NCBI GenBank assembly: GCA_030524455.1
Contig: JAUNGT010000015.1
Location: 1 to 63,399 of the forward strand
Length of the DNA stretch: 63,399 bases
Direction: 5' to 3'
From: Eubacteriales bacterium
GTDB taxonomy: Bacteria > Bacillota > Clostridia > Lachnospirales > Lachnospiraceae
Shown: in pieces, positions 62,843 through 63,399 of the stretch
How the letters are laid out: every line of letters starts with the position of its first letter
How positions within the stretch are numbered: the stretch's first letter is position 1
Notes under the pieces: model-generated
What the model was told of the DNA's origin: nothing
What the model saw: only the letters and a program-made list of their open reading frames with translations
Database searches by the model: none
Made by a program: the position numbers and the translations under genes

Positions 62843-63399
62843 TTAGGCGCGCAGGTGAAACTCCCGGTACAGCCTGCTTCTCACCACAGCGTTTTTTGCC
62901 GCTTCTTCCAGGTCTGAATAGCGCTTCTGCCCAAGAAGGCAGGAGGCCAATTTTCCGAATAGTTCCTCACCTCGGATTTCTCCTTTGACAATCCCGGCTT
63001 TCTCACCCTCGATGCGTCCGGCTTTCTCGCCTTCAATGCGCCCGACTTTCTCACCCTCGTTACGTCCCTCAAGCCAGCCCTCTCGTCTGCTGTCCTTCAT
63101 CAAATCGTTCAATGCCTTACACATATCGTTCCCTTCCTTTCCGTCTCTTTTATAGTTTTCCTTTTGCTTTAATAGTCGTTTGGCGTTAATCATTGTGCAG
63201 ATTACGTCGTAGGTTTCATCATCCAGTTGCTGAAAACGGTCCGCATTCTCATTGCAGTAACATAGCAGAGCCTCCTTGTCCCGGCAGCGTTTCATCACGC
63301 CGATCAGCTCCCGCAGGCCGGTCCGGAAATTCTCCTCCTTCAGCTCTGTGATGGAAAACAGATGGATCCGGTAGTCCGCCGTCATGGTCCGCAGCTTTT
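62843..63399 (-). CDS. C-terminal part of Rpn/PD-(D/E)XK-transposase-like protein (runs off the window)
   Basis: The frame is open to the right edge of the window (an internal Met codon is at 63385), so the N-terminal part is missing from view. The visible 185 or so residues, RIHLFSITELKEENFRTGL.., ALLCYCNENADRFQQLDDETYDVICTM, a Lys-rich stretch, three EGEKAGRI-type repeats and KLASCLLGQKRYSDLEEA, are typical of the C-terminal half of Rpn-family recombination-promoting nuclease/putative transposase proteins common in Lachnospiraceae. The nuclease domain should lie beyond 63399. Confidence 0.65.
   Translation of the reverse strand, partial: KLRTMTADYRIHLFSITELKEENFRTGLRELIGVMKRCRDKEALLCYCNENADRFQQLDDETYDVICTMINAKRLLKQKENYKRDGKEGNDMCKALNDLMKDSRREGWLEGRNEGEKVGRIEGEKAGRIEGEKAGIVKGEIRGEELFGKLASCLLGQKRYSDLEEAAKNAVVRSRLYREFHLRA
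62996..63067 (-). repeat. Three 24-bp tandem repeats inside the Rpn-like gene
   Basis: Units 62996-63019, 63020-63043 and 63044-63067 differ by a few bases and encode the 8-residue period GRIEGEKA. The duplicate copy has a single unit, so unit number varies within this locus. Confidence 0.8.

Noticed and set aside
62743..62910. Plus-strand frame starting MNFDLGSDQGKVSLF between the two Rpn-like copies
   Set aside because: No ribosome site and no recognisable domain. Its last third is antisense to the Rpn-like 3' end.
62996..63067. Three regularly spaced repeats as a possible CRISPR
   Set aside because: The 24-bp units are directly joined, without spacers, and are in frame with an Rpn-like coding sequence.

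Overview
The window looks like chromosomal DNA of an anaerobic, gut-type Firmicute of the Lachnospiraceae (Clostridia). The signs are strong AGGAGG-type ribosome sites, a class III fructose-1,6-bisphosphatase, pyrBI, a GHKL/LytTR two-component system, MATE pumps, LplA/B/C-type sugar ABC transporters without their own ATPase, and an oxygen-sensitive glycyl radical enzyme with its activase. I saw no rRNA, tRNA or CRISPR array. The species cannot be fixed from the sequence alone.

Layout. 1-6.1 kb: a minus-strand ABC exporter operon (ATPase, intact permease, second permease broken by one in-frame stop, small membrane peptide, secreted protein), divergent from a GHKL kinase/LytTR regulator pair, followed by a cut-off lipoprotein. 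6.1-7.7 kb: a MATE pump with an elaborate leader (promoter, two intrinsic terminators, large inverted repeat, 46-codon upstream ORF). 7.7-20.4 kb: housekeeping genes (fbp, dapA/dapB, a CobA-like protein with an altered P-loop, an SSB-like protein, typA, xth, an IMPACT-family gene, a class A PBP). 20.4-29 kb: carbohydrate genes, with a fructan-type cluster (binding protein, two permeases, LacI regulator, GH32) and a GH43/DegV pair.

29.4-42.6 kb is the most unusual region. It is an AT-rich minus-strand operon of ten genes with a divergent AraC regulator: sugar-binding lipoprotein, two permeases, four Gfo/Idh/MocA oxidoreductases, a radical SAM activase, a glycyl radical enzyme and an FAD oxidoreductase. 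Many of the genes overlap. There is no kinase, aldolase or hydrolase. The glycyl radical enzyme has an atypical active-site loop, with Cys398 followed by Asn-Trp instead of the Cys-x-Glu of dehydratases and lyases. I infer a pathway in which an imported polyol, glycoside or anhydrosugar is oxidised by the NAD(P) enzymes and then cleaved or rearranged by radical chemistry. I do not recognise it as a described pathway.

42.6-55.7 kb returns to GC-rich core-like genes: FGGY kinase, MATE, PH-domain protein, pyrBI, a GH50-like glycosidase, a GT-C-like membrane protein, a PTS IIC-like protein, and an ACT-domain gene with argS. 55.8-62.1 kb is a decaying AraC-ECF-ABC transport cluster: EcfT lacks its N-terminus, the double ATPase EcfA has a nonsense codon and an internal frameshifting deletion, but the two ABC ATPase-permeases look intact. 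62.1-63.4 kb holds a tandemly duplicated 3' part of an Rpn-like gene; one copy is split by a 130-bp palindromic element with an 11-bp target duplication. Related small palindromic repeats occur at 17.4, 45.8 and 62.15 kb.
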